DNA of 64,000 nucleotides from Vallitalea okinawensis. GTDB taxonomy: Bacteria; Bacillota; Clostridia; Lachnospirales; PQDH01. Every line of letters begins with the position of its first letter. The stretch's first letter is position 1. The stretch lies in NCBI RefSeq assembly GCF_002964605.1, contig NZ_PQDH01000001.1, forward strand, positions 434,001 to 498,000. The letters are read 5' to 3'. Position numbers and translations under genes: made by a program. The notes under the pieces were generated by a model, which worked only from the letters and a program-made list of their open reading frames with translations, was not told where the DNA came from and ran no database searches. Positions 41,575 to 50,869 of this stretch are shown piece by piece.

Positions 41575-43854
41575 TTATTCTGAAGATGATTTAGCTTTCT
41601 TCCGATACTCACCTGGGGTTATGCCTTCGAACTTTTTAAAGAACCTACTAAGACTCTGATGATTATTATAACCTACCTTTTCAGCAATCTCACGAATGGA
41701 TAAATCGCTTGTTTCTAGATAGTTTTTTACCTCTTCAATACGTAACATATTAATATAATAGACATAAGTCATGCCAGTATTTTCTTTTACAATCCTTCTA
41801 ATATGTGAATAGCTCAAACCTGTCTTTTCTTCAAGATGTTGAATATCAAAATTACTATTAATGAAATTATCTTGTATGACTTGAATGACCTTATGTGTAT
41901 TACTATCATTAAAGGTGTTTTGCATATATGTGATGATGCTTGCATAAAAATGACGTAACACTTGATGTATATCTTCAAGAGTTTCTTGTTCCAATATCTT
42001 ACGATTAATATCAAAATTATCGCCAAAGACTTTTGGTAAACTTACACCCATTTGGGTTAAGAATTCAACGGTGTGACCAATAATGGTAAAGTAAACTTGT
42101 AAAATATTATCGTATCCAATGCTTTGACTATCTTTTATATCGTAATAGCTTTCTAAAAGAAGCTCATTGATCTTAACTTCATCATTATCCTTCAAATAAT
42201 TAATCAACAGATTATCCTTACCAAAAGCATAATACTCAAACTCATCTTTCTGCAACTCATGATAAAATAGATTACAATTAACCCCATAGGTAATACGATA
42301 ATTTAAGGCTTCCAAAGCTTCTAAGTAGGAAGCATTAACATTCTCATGAATATTCCCTACAGCCACTGATGTAGTAAATTGCTTGATAATGGATAGTTGC
42401 TGATGAATATGTTCAATAAGTCTTTTTAGTTCACCATAACCATAATTTTTAGGGACAGATATGATAATTCCAACCTTATCGTTTTCCAATAAGGTTCCCC
42501 TACAAGGATAGTGAGTATCAATGACTTTCTCTGAAGTCCTTCTTACTAGCTCTTTATAGAGATAGCGTTCATTGGTTGAATAAGTCTTAGACAAATTCTT
42601 ATAGTGATCTATTGATATAATCAGCGCTACGTAGCTACCATAATCATCTACTAAAAGGGATGGACTAATGGGTTTATAACCTCTTAAGATATCTTGAACT
42701 TCCTTTTGCATCATATCTTTCTTATTGGATTCAAAGAGTTGACTGAGTTGATTTTTCTCTTTAATGATAGAGTGAATCATGTCATTGATAATACGTAACT
42801 CATTTTTACTTTCACTCTTATGTATATCAGTCTTCAAAACTGCTAGTGTATTTTTGATAGGTTGATAAAAGCGTTTAGTCACAATATAAGATAATAAAAG
42901 ACCAAAGCTGGTAATCACCAATCCTAAGATAATTACCAAATATCTGAATTGATAAGTACTTTTCAGTAATTCCTGTATAGCAGTATATTTAATAAAAATC
43001 AAATTATGATCCGATGAAAAGGCATAGGATAATATATACCTTTCTCCCATGATATTTTTTGTAAAATAACCGTGACTTTCTTGCAATTGCTCTTGGTTTT
43101 CCTCCTCAAAAGCTTGAAGTACTTCAAGGCTCTCTTTATTTTTTTGTGTTATCATTTTCCCATTTTTATTAATGATAATAAAATTGTTTTCATCTCCCTC
43201 TAGATTATTGGTAGGTATAAGATTTTCATCATAGATATTGATGGCAACAGCTCCTTTTAATTGCTTATTGGGATAAATATCAAAAGGATAAATAAAAGTA
43301 ACAATTTGAGAGTTATAATCTGTGGTAACCTTCCATGGCATATTCTTTTCTTTTAAATAACCATCATCTACTGATTTACGCGATGCTGTCATTTGCATGG
43401 TATACTTATTTTCCTCATATAGATTAATCCAATCAGTATAGTAGAAATCACTTCGCTCATCAAAACCATCTGAAGAGGATATGATATGGTCTGTATTGGC
43501 GTTGTAAAGATAAATAGAATGAATGTTGTTGTTATAAGAACTTAGCTCATATAATAGATCCATGATTTCACTACAACTATAGACATACTCGTAGCTGCGT
43601 ATTTGATGATCATTTTTAAACATGTCCACAACTTTATCATGAGAGGCAATGAGGACGAAGGTATTCTTTACTTCATTCATAATGTCATCAGAATTATTTT
43701 GTAAAAGATATAAACTGGTTGCATCAGCGTTACTTAGCTCCTCACTAAAGAAACGCATCATACCAAAATTAAAGAAACTGGTTAAGACAACTACTGGAAT
43801 AATCAAAAAAAGCACAAACCCAAAAAAGAGCTTATGCAGTATACTGCCACCCAT
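41575..43854 (-). CDS. Membrane-bound AraC-family sensor regulator
   Basis: 759 residues. Membrane helix (about 7-28), an extracytoplasmic Cache-like sensor (about 35-275), second helix (about 285-308), a middle region of about 330 residues, and a C-terminal AraC DNA-binding domain (about 660-755) with two helix-turn-helix units (HLEEKTGLSYSHIRRIVKENTG and SIREIAEKVGYNNHQSLSRFFKKFEG, then TPGEYR). Such one-component regulators sense sugar outside the cell and activate the neighbouring transporter. The second ATG is chosen, 7 bases after GGGGAGG. Own promoter at 43989-44017. Confidence 0.92.
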   Translation of the reverse strand: MGGSILHKLFFGFVLFLIIPVVVLTSFFNFGMMRFFSEELSNADATSLYLLQNNSDDIMNEVKNTFVLIASHDKVVDMFKNDHQIRSYEYVYSCSEIMDLLYELSSYNNNIHSIYLYNANTDHIISSSDGFDERSDFYYTDWINLYEENKYTMQMTASRKSVDDGYLKEKNMPWKVTTDYNSQIVTFIYPFDIYPNKQLKGAVAINIYDENLIPTNNLEGDENNFIIINKNGKMITQKNKESLEVLQAFEEENQEQLQESHGYFTKNIMGERYILSYAFSSDHNLIFIKYTAIQELLKSTYQFRYLVIILGLVITSFGLLLSYIVTKRFYQPIKNTLAVLKTDIHKSESKNELRIINDMIHSIIKEKNQLSQLFESNKKDMMQKEVQDILRGYKPISPSLLVDDYGSYVALIISIDHYKNLSKTYSTNERYLYKELVRRTSEKVIDTHYPCRGTLLENDKVGIIISVPKNYGYGELKRLIEHIHQQLSIIKQFTTSVAVGNIHENVNASYLEALEALNYRITYGVNCNLFYHELQKDEFEYYAFGKDNLLINYLKDNDEVKINELLLESYYDIKDSQSIGYDNILQVYFTIIGHTVEFLTQMGVSLPKVFGDNFDINRKILEQETLEDIHQVLRHFYASIITYMQNTFNDSNTHKVIQVIQDNFINSNFDIQHLEEKTGLSYSHIRRIVKENTGMTYVYYINMLRIEEVKNYLETSDLSIREIAEKVGYNNHQSLSRFFKKFEGITPGEYRKKAKSSSE

Positions 43855-43988
43855 CATAAAACCTCCCCTTTCATTATGTCCAGTAAATAACTTCACTTAA
43901 CAATTTAACCCCTATTATCCATGACCCTATTCAGTCTGTGAAGTTAACCAAGTATTCATTCTGCGTATGTAGAATATTGTATATGACT

Positions 43989-44017
43989 ATTATAACGTAT
44001 TTTTTTATCTTTGTCAG
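43989..44017 (-). promoter_or_regulatory. Promoter of the AraC sensor gene
   Basis: Minus-strand CTGACA (44012-44017), 17-bp spacer, TATAAT (43989-43994), about 135 bp before the gene. The 310-bp gap also holds the terminator at 44114-44151. Confidence 0.75.
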
Positions 44018-44113
44018 ATATGACTCCTACTCCTTACCTTTATCTAACCTCATCATAGAAACCTTGTAAATGTTCACTTTCTTAAGTGATTATCAAATAT
44101 AATCATAATCACT

Positions 44114-44151
44114 AAAAGACACACCAAGGAATTAACCTTTGTGTGCCTTTT
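44114..44151. terminator. Terminator after the GHL6-type gene
   Basis: 44115-44129 pairs with 44136-44150 (15 positions, two mismatches/wobbles), 6-base loop, A/T runs at both edges. It follows the stop of 44165-46144 by 14 bp. Confidence 0.75.
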
Positions 44152-44164
44152 GTACATTAATATT

Positions 44165-46144
44165 TTAGTATTCCATAACAACAATTTGATGAGTTGCAAA
44201 TTCAGGTAAAGTCAATGTCACCTTTCCATTGGTTTGGTCAAATTTAATATCTTTCATATCAGGTGCGGTATAAACTCTTTTAACTTGTTGCTCAACTGTT
44301 ACCTCAATTGGTGTATTGTAAATTGTTGGAGTATCTTCTATGATTGAAGCAACCCCTCTTTGGATTGGTGATGCATATAGTAGATGAAGAATATATCGAT
44401 CTTCTTTTCCTTGATGCACGAATCTTATACGACCTGCACTTGGTAGCTCTACTTTGACAACTGGTTCATCATAGACTAGCTCTAATGCATTGGTGAAATA
44501 ATGACGATGGAATGTAGCTCCATACTCTTTATACATTTTACTAATTTTGTGTGCAAGATAGACAGTATTACCTTTTTTAATAGCTGCAGGATAATCCGCA
44601 TCTTCTAATTGATATGGTGTATTGAGGTGTGAACAGAAATGACCATATGTACGGCTGAAATATGGTTCACGTATGCTAGCTAATACCTCTGCATCTTTAA
44701 CATCTACCTGGCTACCACTTTCATAAAATAGGAATGGTGCAGTAATGATGTGATCACTAAGCTTATCCGCCATCACATAGTCAATATCGTATTCAGAATG
44801 TCCTCTATAGCTAGCACCAATATCTAACATGAACTCTTTTTTGTCCTTATCTAATGCACTTTCACCCATGATGAGGAGTGAACCGCCTTTAGCTTGAAAC
44901 TCTTTTAAAGCTCTAGCCCACTCTTGTTCTAAAGTAACTTCATCTGGTAAAATAATAGCTTTAAATCGTTCCATATCCTCTATGCTATGAACGATATCAA
45001 AATCAAAATGACTATCCAAAAGTAACTTTGCTAATCCTTCATTAATTTCTGGATCTTTCGTAATCATCACTCCAAGGTTAGCAGTTTCCTCTACATCATA
45101 GCAATAATCTTCAATAGCTTCAACATATTTAAATCCTTCACCAATCAATCGATAGGTTTCTAAATCCATTAAGCCCGATGGATGAAGTTGATCACCTATG
45201 CTGATTCTAGCACCATATGTCATCAATGAAGCACATTCATACTTAATGGCTTCTGGTGCCTTAAACCCGCCAAACTCACCCCACGCACGATGAAACTTAC
45301 CTGTCATCCCAAGATAATCTTTCTCTTTACGTGAGAAGTACTTTGCTCGGATTGGCATTTTATCATAACCACCCCAAGTAGTTGGTAGATCTTCTAGCTC
45401 AAAGTGGGTATTGGCATAATGCCATTGAGGCATTGTCATTTCTGCTCCACCTGAATTAAAGAAAACTGTAGCTTCAGGATGTTTAGCAAAAAGACGTTCT
45501 CTTAGCCCATCCATGGTTTCTTTTCTCTTTATTGTATAGTACTCTAATGCATCTTCTTCGTTATCAGGATTAAGACCCATAGCTTTCATACCAGCCACAC
45601 AACTATCACAGTAACAAACATCACTCATAAACACGATATCATAGAAGATACCATCCACTCGGTCATAACGTTCGCCTATTTCCTCGGTAATATCGTAAAG
45701 GTGTTGTTGATACCCACCTGCTGGACAAAGATGAACCCAAGAACACTCTGGTTTTTCATCATTTTCATTTGCATTTAAGTCATAATGCCATGTTTGGTAA
45801 TTCCCTTCTTTATCTTTACAACGCCATTCATGATGTGTCTCTTCATCATATACAGACCACCCCAATGTTACATAAATTGGAGCAAATACCCCTATTTCAT
45901 GACATGCATCCATCATCGCCTTAGTTAAGTCAAAGTTAGGATCTAAATGTGGGTGAATGGTTCCTACTTTTGTTGGATAATAGCAAAAACCGTGGTGGCA
46001 TTTTGCAAAGACCGTCATACTATTCACATGACCTAATTTTAAAGCCTGTTGGAAATTTTCTTTATCAAATTTTTCTCCAATACCTGGTATATACTCTGAG
46101 GTATGGAAGTCTAAATGGATTTGTCTTGATGGTAAACGTCTCAT
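44165..46144 (-). CDS. Putative glycoside hydrolase (GHL6-like with beta-galactosidase trimerisation-like domain)
   Basis: 659 residues. N-terminal TIM-barrel hydrolase resembling the hypothetical GHL6/alpha-fucosidase-like families: RQIHLDFHTSEYIPGIGEKFD, FAKCHHGFCYYPTKVGTIHP, YVTLGWSVYDEE and the putative catalytic-strand segment DGIFYDIVFMSDVCYCDSC (about 180-198). A flavodoxin-like central domain (about 375-480) resembles the beta-galactosidase trimerisation fold, followed by a beta domain. No signal peptide, so it would act on imported sugar. The ATG at 46144 follows AAGGAGATGAAATA; the frame opens further upstream without a site. It lies beside a sugar ABC system; substrate unknown. Confidence 0.82.
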   Translation of the reverse strand: MRRLPSRQIHLDFHTSEYIPGIGEKFDKENFQQALKLGHVNSMTVFAKCHHGFCYYPTKVGTIHPHLDPNFDLTKAMMDACHEIGVFAPIYVTLGWSVYDEETHHEWRCKDKEGNYQTWHYDLNANENDEKPECSWVHLCPAGGYQQHLYDITEEIGERYDRVDGIFYDIVFMSDVCYCDSCVAGMKAMGLNPDNEEDALEYYTIKRKETMDGLRERLFAKHPEATVFFNSGGAEMTMPQWHYANTHFELEDLPTTWGGYDKMPIRAKYFSRKEKDYLGMTGKFHRAWGEFGGFKAPEAIKYECASLMTYGARISIGDQLHPSGLMDLETYRLIGEGFKYVEAIEDYCYDVEETANLGVMITKDPEINEGLAKLLLDSHFDFDIVHSIEDMERFKAIILPDEVTLEQEWARALKEFQAKGGSLLIMGESALDKDKKEFMLDIGASYRGHSEYDIDYVMADKLSDHIITAPFLFYESGSQVDVKDAEVLASIREPYFSRTYGHFCSHLNTPYQLEDADYPAAIKKGNTVYLAHKISKMYKEYGATFHRHYFTNALELVYDEPVVKVELPSAGRIRFVHQGKEDRYILHLLYASPIQRGVASIIEDTPTIYNTPIEVTVEQQVKRVYTAPDMKDIKFDQTNGKVTLTLPEFATHQIVVMEY

Positions 46145-46287
46145 TATTTCATCTCCTTTAACCTTGTTTAGTAATCGTTTTCTACACAACATTAGTATAG
46201 CATTTGGAGAAAAATAAAATTATAAATTTATTCATCAAAACTTGTAATATATTAAGAAGTTAATAACTTCCAATTCTACAGAGTGAT

Positions 46288-46323
46288 AAAGCTAAAGGTA
46301 TCTCGCGAGATACCTTTAGCTTT
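46288..46323. terminator. Perfect 36-bp palindrome at end of prenyltransferase gene
   Basis: 18-bp half-sites at 46288-46305 and 46306-46323 are perfectly complementary, centre TCGCGA. The prenyltransferase stop codon lies at its edge. The following T-run is short (TTTAT), so it may be a weak terminator or transcript-end stabiliser. Confidence 0.75.
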
Positions 46324-47269
46324 AGTTGATTAGATTAATTGCAAAAGACAAGATTAAAACGAGGTTAATCATGAGGAAACTATAAATTGAATAAATAAAT
46401 GTATCTTTTTTACTTTGCAGTTTCACAAATTCATCTATATTGATATAAACAGGGATGGCTATCAATAGGATTGTTAAAGAAATAGGTGGTGTAATTCTTA
46501 ATAAAGCCATTACTAAGACATCTATAAATGAAAGCAGATATAGAAGTTTATATAGTTTTAATCCTTTGTCTTTCCCTATATAAATAGGAAGCGTGTATCT
46601 CTTATTTTCTAAGTCATCCTCCATATCACAAATATTATTAGCTAACATAATGTTCGCAGTGGTTAATATCACTGGTACAGATAGAAGAATTATTGATAAT
46701 AACTCCTTTAAATCAGTTGATACCACTACCTGATGCCAATCATCCATAGAGAATGTAATAAGACCAAGGTCTATGATGTGAATATATACGGCTAGGAATG
46801 TGATACCAAATCCCATGGTTACCCCTGACACGATTTCACCCAAAAAGGTTCTGGATATAGGCACTGGACCAGCTGAGTACAAGTAAGCTATCATGAAAGC
46901 TATCCCGCCAATCAATAAGACTAGAATATTTGTCCTCCATACTAGTATCAACCCAACTATTGAAGCAATAAGAACTAAAAAGAAAATGATTGTAATGACT
47001 ACTCCTTCTTTTAGACTTCCACTAACAATAGCATTATGAGTTTCATAGTTATATCCATATTTCTTTAAAGCTCGCTTATAATCATAAAAATTATTCAATG
47101 CGGTCGTAGCCATATCAATACATAAGAGTGCCACTAGCATAAGCATAAAATTAATACTGTCAAAGGACTTGAAATGATACATAACATATAGAGAGCCTAA
47201 GAGTAAGGGGATAAGGCTGGCAACTTTCGTTGGAATTTCTACTAATTTAAGAAAGTTCTTCATATTCAT
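46322..47269 (-). CDS. UbiA-family prenyltransferase (DmkA/MenA-like)
   Basis: 315-residue membrane prenyltransferase with eight or nine helices. The two Asp-rich prenyl-diphosphate motifs are seen: NNFYDYKRALKK (about 57-68) and NNICDMEDDLENKRYTLPIYIG (about 208-229). It would attach a polyprenyl chain to a naphthoquinone. It lies 65 bp downstream of the Ndh2 gene, as DmkA does beside Ndh2 in the extracellular electron transfer loci (family knowledge), so a dedicated demethylmenaquinone synthesis is the likely job. The ATG at 47269 follows AGAGGTGAATTCA. Confidence 0.9.
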   Translation of the reverse strand: MNMKNFLKLVEIPTKVASLIPLLLGSLYVMYHFKSFDSINFMLMLVALLCIDMATTALNNFYDYKRALKKYGYNYETHNAIVSGSLKEGVVITIIFFLVLIASIVGLILVWRTNILVLLIGGIAFMIAYLYSAGPVPISRTFLGEIVSGVTMGFGITFLAVYIHIIDLGLITFSMDDWHQVVVSTDLKELLSIILLSVPVILTTANIMLANNICDMEDDLENKRYTLPIYIGKDKGLKLYKLLYLLSFIDVLVMALLRITPPISLTILLIAIPVYINIDEFVKLQSKKDTFIYSIYSFLMINLVLILSFAINLIN

Positions 47270-47334
47270 TGAATTCACCTCTTACATTATATATTAAAAG
47301 AATATCCTCTCGTGTTGAAAGGATATTCTTCATT

Positions 47335-49350
47335 TTAGTCAAAATATAGATGGGTTTTCCGCGCAAAGCTTGTTTTCTTCCACCATCTTTTTAGATAGGG
47401 TAGTACATAATAATCTAAACCAAAGGTACTACCAGAACCACCTAGTAAGGCAATTCCACCAACAAAGTACCAAATAATCGTTGCATCAGACATACCAGTT
47501 AATGTGATACCAATGGTCATAATAACACTGATTCCAGATGAAATGAATGTGAATAGACCAAATATTAAACAGATACCAATAATAATTTCAGTAAAAATCA
47601 TAATGGTTTGAACTGGTATTGCTATAGGTCCCATGAAGGTTTCCATGAACCAATTCATAGCATCTGGGGTTTCTGCTAATAAAGGCTGGCCCCATCCACT
47701 AGGCATATGATTAACTACCCATTGGAATATAGCTGGTAATTGATGGGCTGTTTCAACTACTGTATCGACTGCTTGTGACGCGCTTGCTGTTGCATCTACA
47801 ACTGCTGTCGCTGCTTGTGATGCACTTGCTGTCGCTTCAACTACTGCTGTAGCTGCTTGTGATGCACTTGCTGTCGCTTCGACTACTGTTGTTGCCGCTT
47901 GTGATGCACTTGCTGTTGCATCAGCTACCGCTGTTGCTGCTTCACCAGCAGTTCCCCAAGTTGCTGCATCTGTAACAGGGGTTGATATAATTTTAACTTC
48001 ATCCAACCAGCCTTCATTGATCTTTTTAAGACCTTCAACCAGCCACATGTAACCTAACCAAATTCGCAGCGGTACTTTCCAAAAGTTTGGAGATGCCTTG
48101 GAGAAATGACCACCAACAAAGGATCTTCTATTTTTAATATGGAAAAACTCGTGCATGAGATAATTCCATAACTGTCTTACACCTGAAACTAGGAATAAAT
48201 ATAAGAAGTTAACAACGTGCTTAATGAGCATCGCAAACCAACCTGAGCTTTTAAACCCAGTGTCAGCTACTGCTCTTCTGGATCCTACAGATACCATAAA
48301 GCCATTGTATTTTTGCTTATGTTTATGAAGTTCTGTGCCTTTAATCTCAGCGGCAACGTTGGCTGCAGCAGTATGGCCTGACTGTTCCGCCGCCTGAACA
48401 ATTTGTGGCATTACGCCATCTTCATCCTCATAGGATGCATTGTCGCCAGCAGCATATAAACCTGCTTGACCCTTCACCTGCATGAATTCATTAACAAGAA
48501 TACGACCACCACGACCTGTCTTTAAACCTAAGTTTTTAGCAAAGTCGTTGTTTTGAATACCTGCTGCCCAAATTAATGTATGGGTTGGTATTTCCGTATT
48601 TTTATTAATAACAATAGATTCTTTATTAATCTTTGTAATTGGCGAATTCTTCAGTAAGTTAATACCTAACTTCCTGTAATACTTATCTTCAATTTTCTTT
48701 ACTTGCTTGTCACTATCAAGCATATTAAGGATTCTACCAGTTGCTTCTATATTATAGATGGTAACTTCCTTTTCATCTACCATGTATTGCTCAGCTAAGT
48801 GCTTTTTAGCTTCACCTAATTCACCGGCCATTTCAACACCGGTAAATCCGCCACCACAAACAGCAAATGTAAGAAGTGCTTTTCTTTTTTCTGGGTCAGG
48901 TTCAACACTTGCTCTTCTAAACATGTCTTCTACATGTTCTCTAACATGTACAGCATCTTCATATGACCAAAGCGTATGTGCATATTCTTCTGCACCTTCA
49001 ACACCAAAGAAATTGGATTGATTACCTGTACATAATAATAGGTAGTCATATTGATAAGTTGTTCTCTCTGAACTCAATTTCTTAGCTTTAAAATCAATGT
49101 TATTAATTTCATCAACAACCACATTAACCTTTTTACCAGCGAAAACTTTTCTTAAATCCACTTGAATTGCATCTGGTTCAGTACGGTGACCTGCTACTTC
49201 ATGTAATTCTGTCATTAAAGTATGGAAAGGATGTCTATCAATAATGGTGATTTCTACATTTGGATCTTTTTTAAATTGCTTATGAAGTACTTTACCAGCC
49301 TTAACACCAGCATAACTACCACCCAAAATGATAATATGTTTTTTAGCCAT
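47335..49350 (-). CDS. ndh2: Type II NADH dehydrogenase with C-terminal membrane (DoxX-like) domain
   Basis: 671 residues. The N-terminal 400 residues are a NDH-2 flavoprotein: KHIIILGGSYAGVKAGKVL (FAD site), VCGGGFTGVEMAGEL (NADH site) and LYAAGDNAS. It oxidises NADH and reduces quinone. A hydrophobic linker with an exact 14-residue repeat (about 480-535) follows, then four membrane helices resembling DoxX (GPIAIPVQTIMIFTEIIIGICLIFG, and WYFVGGIALLGGSGSTFGLDYY). Ndh2 of the Listeria electron-transfer locus also has an extra C-terminal membrane domain. The ATG at 49350 follows GAGGG at 8 bases. Confidence 0.92.
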   Translation of the reverse strand: MAKKHIIILGGSYAGVKAGKVLHKQFKKDPNVEITIIDRHPFHTLMTELHEVAGHRTEPDAIQVDLRKVFAGKKVNVVVDEINNIDFKAKKLSSERTTYQYDYLLLCTGNQSNFFGVEGAEEYAHTLWSYEDAVHVREHVEDMFRRASVEPDPEKRKALLTFAVCGGGFTGVEMAGELGEAKKHLAEQYMVDEKEVTIYNIEATGRILNMLDSDKQVKKIEDKYYRKLGINLLKNSPITKINKESIVINKNTEIPTHTLIWAAGIQNNDFAKNLGLKTGRGGRILVNEFMQVKGQAGLYAAGDNASYEDEDGVMPQIVQAAEQSGHTAAANVAAEIKGTELHKHKQKYNGFMVSVGSRRAVADTGFKSSGWFAMLIKHVVNFLYLFLVSGVRQLWNYLMHEFFHIKNRRSFVGGHFSKASPNFWKVPLRIWLGYMWLVEGLKKINEGWLDEVKIISTPVTDAATWGTAGEAATAVADATASASQAATTVVEATASASQAATAVVEATASASQAATAVVDATASASQAVDTVVETAHQLPAIFQWVVNHMPSGWGQPLLAETPDAMNWFMETFMGPIAIPVQTIMIFTEIIIGICLIFGLFTFISSGISVIMTIGITLTGMSDATIIWYFVGGIALLGGSGSTFGLDYYVLPYLKRWWKKTSFARKTHLYFD
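47771..47938 (-). repeat. Four 42-bp tandem repeats in ndh2
   Basis: Four copies of a 42-bp unit, each coding 14 residues of the type T-A-V-V-E-A-T-A-S-A-S-Q-A-A. Ala-rich, likely a helical or flexible spacer between the flavoprotein and the membrane domain, prone to copy-number change. Confidence 0.9.
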
Positions 49351-49483
49351 TTTAGATTCCCTCACTTTTAATCAAATGATAATTTCTGTCAGTAATTCAG
49401 TTAATAATATAACATACTTTTCTGTGAATTAAAATATATTTTTATGAACAAAATGATTAAAAGTATTAGTTCATCTTAACTAC

Positions 49484-49512
49484 TTGAAAAGTATTTTCAC
49501 TTTTGCTATAAT
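49484..49512 (+). promoter_or_regulatory. Promoter of the PplA-like gene
   Basis: TTGAAA (49484-49489), 17-bp spacer, TATAAT (49507-49512). It gives a leader of about 290 bases. The leader holds a TCAGAAAATAGT/ACTATTTCTGA hairpin (49749-49778) just before the ribosome site and an ATAGC/GCTAT hairpin near 49555; I recognise no riboswitch in this 459-bp gap. Confidence 0.7.
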
Positions 49513-49809
49513 GAAAGCGTTCAGACATGAGGTATTCTTGGATATTAATTGAAATAGCTTTTGTTTGCTATGCTAGATACCAGAAATATTAGCAATTTAT
49601 TTTTATACCATTCTTTGTTAACAAATTGTCAATGATCTACTATCTAGTTTTTTTATCGATTTAGCATGCAAGATTTCTTACATAAATTCACAGTTGTAGA
49701 ATGATTTATTTCATCTATGTACTTTGTGTTTATTAAATCATGTTACAGTCAGAAAATAGTCTAACCTACTATTTCTGATTATATATATAAAAGGTTTAAG
49801 GAGGATATT

Positions 49810-50727
49810 ATGAAAAAATTATTTACACTATTACTTGTTGTTTTAATGACAGCTGCTTTTGTTGGTTGTAGTTCTGAAGAACCAGCAGAAACTGCTCCAG
49901 CTAAAACAGAAGAAAAAGCAACTGAAGAAGAAACAAAAACAGAAGAACCTGCTGAAGAGCCTGCCGAAGAACCAGCAGAAGAAAGCGTTGCTACATACGC
50001 CGATGGTATCTACTATGCTGCATCTGAAGACTTCGATGCTAATAGCGGATGGAAAGATTTCGTAGTTGTAGAAGTTAAAGATGGTAAAATTGTTAACGCC
50101 GACTGGAATGGTACTAACATCGTTCCTCAAGGTGACAAATTAACACTTTCACCTAATGGTGGTTATCCAATGGTTGAATTCGGTGGTGCTCAAGCTCCAT
50201 GGCATGAGCAAGCAATTGCTGCTGAAGAATGGTTATTAGAAAACCAAGATCCAACAGCTATTGAAATTAACTCTGAAGGTAAGACAGACGCTATTGCTGG
50301 TGTATCTATTCATGTATCAGCATACTATACATTAGTTCAAGAAGCTTTAGCTTCTGAGCCTGTAGCTGCTGGCGAATATACTGATGGTGTAAAATTAGCT
50401 CAATTAGAAGCTGACAAAAACGGTTGGGTAAGCGCTGGTGAATTTACTATTGTTAACGGTACTATCGTATCTGCTAACTTTAATGGTTCTCAAGCAGATG
50501 CAGAAGGTAATGTTACTAACAAAAAAACTATGGGTGAAGAATATGGTATGAAAGCTGCTGGTTCTGAATTAGAATGGTTTGAGCAAGCTGCTGCTGCTGA
50601 AGCTTTTGTTCTTGAAACTCAAGGTTTTGAAGTAGAAAAAGACGATAGTGGCAAAACAGATGCGATTGCAGGTGTGTCAATATCTGTTAATGGTTTCGAG
50701 CAAATCTTTACTCAAGCAATGCAATAA
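49810..50727 (+). CDS. PplA-like flavinylated lipoprotein
   Basis: 305 residues. Lipobox F-V-G-C20, then a Glu/Pro/Ala-rich stalk (about 21-60) with repeated E-E-P-A units, and two homologous FMN-binding-like domains (about 62-180 and 185-305). Each ends in G-K-T-D-A-I-A-G-V-S, at S166 and S290. This matches the ApbE target motif D-x-x-x-G-x-(T/S), with Ser in place of the usual Thr. The duplicated plan is that of Listeria PplA, the surface electron carrier that passes electrons to outside acceptors. FMN attachment is inferred. ATG after AAGGAGGATATT. Own terminator. Confidence 0.88.
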   Translation: MKKLFTLLLVVLMTAAFVGCSSEEPAETAPAKTEEKATEEETKTEEPAEEPAEEPAEESVATYADGIYYAASEDFDANSGWKDFVVVEVKDGKIVNADWNGTNIVPQGDKLTLSPNGGYPMVEFGGAQAPWHEQAIAAEEWLLENQDPTAIEINSEGKTDAIAGVSIHVSAYYTLVQEALASEPVAAGEYTDGVKLAQLEADKNGWVSAGEFTIVNGTIVSANFNGSQADAEGNVTNKKTMGEEYGMKAAGSELEWFEQAAAAEAFVLETQGFEVEKDDSGKTDAIAGVSISVNGFEQIFTQAMQ

Positions 50728-50745
50728 GAATTATTCTTGATATTT

Positions 50746-50778
50746 AAGCACATGAATTCCATTCATGTGCTTTCTTAT
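50746..50778 (+). terminator. Terminator after the PplA-like gene
   Basis: AAGCACATGAAT (50746-50757) pairs with ATTCATGTGCTT (50761-50772), loop TCC, then TCTTATA. Perfect 12-bp stem; the T-run is modest. Confidence 0.85.
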
Positions 50779-50869
50779 ATTTCCCCTTTACGAATTTCTC
50801 CCATTCATGTAAGATAGGATAGTAAAGTAAACAATAATTAAGTTATCTATTGGTAAAGGATCGATTAGA

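Noticed and set aside
47771..47938. CRISPR array
   Set aside because: The 42-bp repeats are directly adjacent without spacers and stay in frame with ndh2.
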